Below are positions 63,885-64,000 of a stretch of DNA of 64,000 nt, piece by piece. Each line of letters starts with the position of its first letter. Positions within the stretch are counted from its first letter, which is position 1. The stretch lies in NCBI GenBank assembly GCA_013398015.1, contig VZRR01009913.1, forward strand, positions 496,001 to 560,000. Direction: 5' to 3'. Position numbers and translations under genes: made by a program. This stretch comes from Oreocharis arfaki. Taxonomy: Eukaryota > Chordata > Aves > Passeriformes > Paramythiidae. The notes beneath the pieces were generated by a model that was not told where the DNA came from, ran no database searches, and worked only from the letters and a program-made list of their open reading frames with translations.

Positions 63885-64000
63885 GAGATCTAGCTGGTCA
63901 CAGATCTTGAATGCCAGAAATGTCTATCAGCTCGTTTAACCTGACCTTCTGCATAGCAAAGGACATAGAAGTGTTTGCTGCTTCACCTGCAGCTGATGCT
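63885..64000 (-). mobile_element. Possible ancient CR1-type LINE relic, cut by window end
   Basis: 'tcagctcgtttaacctgacc' followed by 'ttctgcatagcaaaggacat' and 'agaag' resembles the antisense of the 3' region of old amniote CR1 elements (AGTCTGACCTCCTGCATA...GGCCATAGAA type). Only about 60 bases are informative and the rest is cut off by the end of the window, so the call is tentative. Confidence 0.4.

Noticed and set aside
1..64000. tRNA, rRNA, snRNA or microRNA genes, and any novel multi-gene system
   Set aside because: No tRNA-like A/B boxes with a cloverleaf, no rRNA or snRNA landmarks and no gene cluster were recognised by eye. Small hairpin RNAs cannot be excluded without folding and small-RNA data, so nothing is claimed.

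Overview
The window looks like non-coding avian chromosomal DNA, either intergenic or deep intronic. It is AT-rich and dense in stop codons. Every longer reading frame is either a decayed transposon remnant, a microsatellite translation or unrecognisable. The organism call rests on the interspersed repeats. Several are CR1 LINE copies of the bird type: one ends in three copies of an 8-base ATTCTATG-like tail, and others carry recognisable CR1 ORF2 segments such as 'SALVRPHLE' and 'RVVRHWNRLPRE'. There are also two antisense LTRs of avian endogenous retrovirus type. No Alu, L1 or other mammal-specific repeats were seen. The species cannot be named from this sequence.

Layout. 1-5352: unique AT-rich sequence. 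5353-5679: a solo LTR on the minus strand with a clean 6-base target duplication. 5680-20590: long unique stretch with only short simple repeats and a few conserved-looking patches. 20598-23945: two plus-strand CR1 fragments and one possible old MIR-type SINE. 23946-31505: unique. 31506-32178: a T-tract, then a minus-strand CR1 fragment in which about 230 bases occur twice in tandem, separated by the only N in the window, which suggests an assembly problem. 33905-33969 and 37600-37820: a pentanucleotide microsatellite and a GGAA/GGCA-type tandem array. 40985-43314: a plus-strand CR1 followed by a minus-strand CR1. 48114-48478: another minus-strand CR1 3' end. About 54990-55500: a much older CR1/L3-like relic. 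60577-60931: a second antisense LTR. 61105-62015: two internal CR1 ORF2 fragments facing each other as an inverted pair. About 63885-64000: a possible old CR1-type relic running off the window.

There is no operon, no gene cluster, no recognisable protein-coding exon and no identifiable RNA gene. The window's story is layered retrotransposon insertion in otherwise unique DNA. I found no evidence of a new biological system. The points most worth checking are the N-flanked duplication at 31717-32178, the inverted CR1 pair at 61105-62015, the solo LTR with intact target duplication at 5353-5679, and several AT-rich patches with homeodomain-type TAATTA sites that could be conserved regulatory elements. 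Calls for the older repeats rest on remembered consensus patterns and need a repeat-library search.
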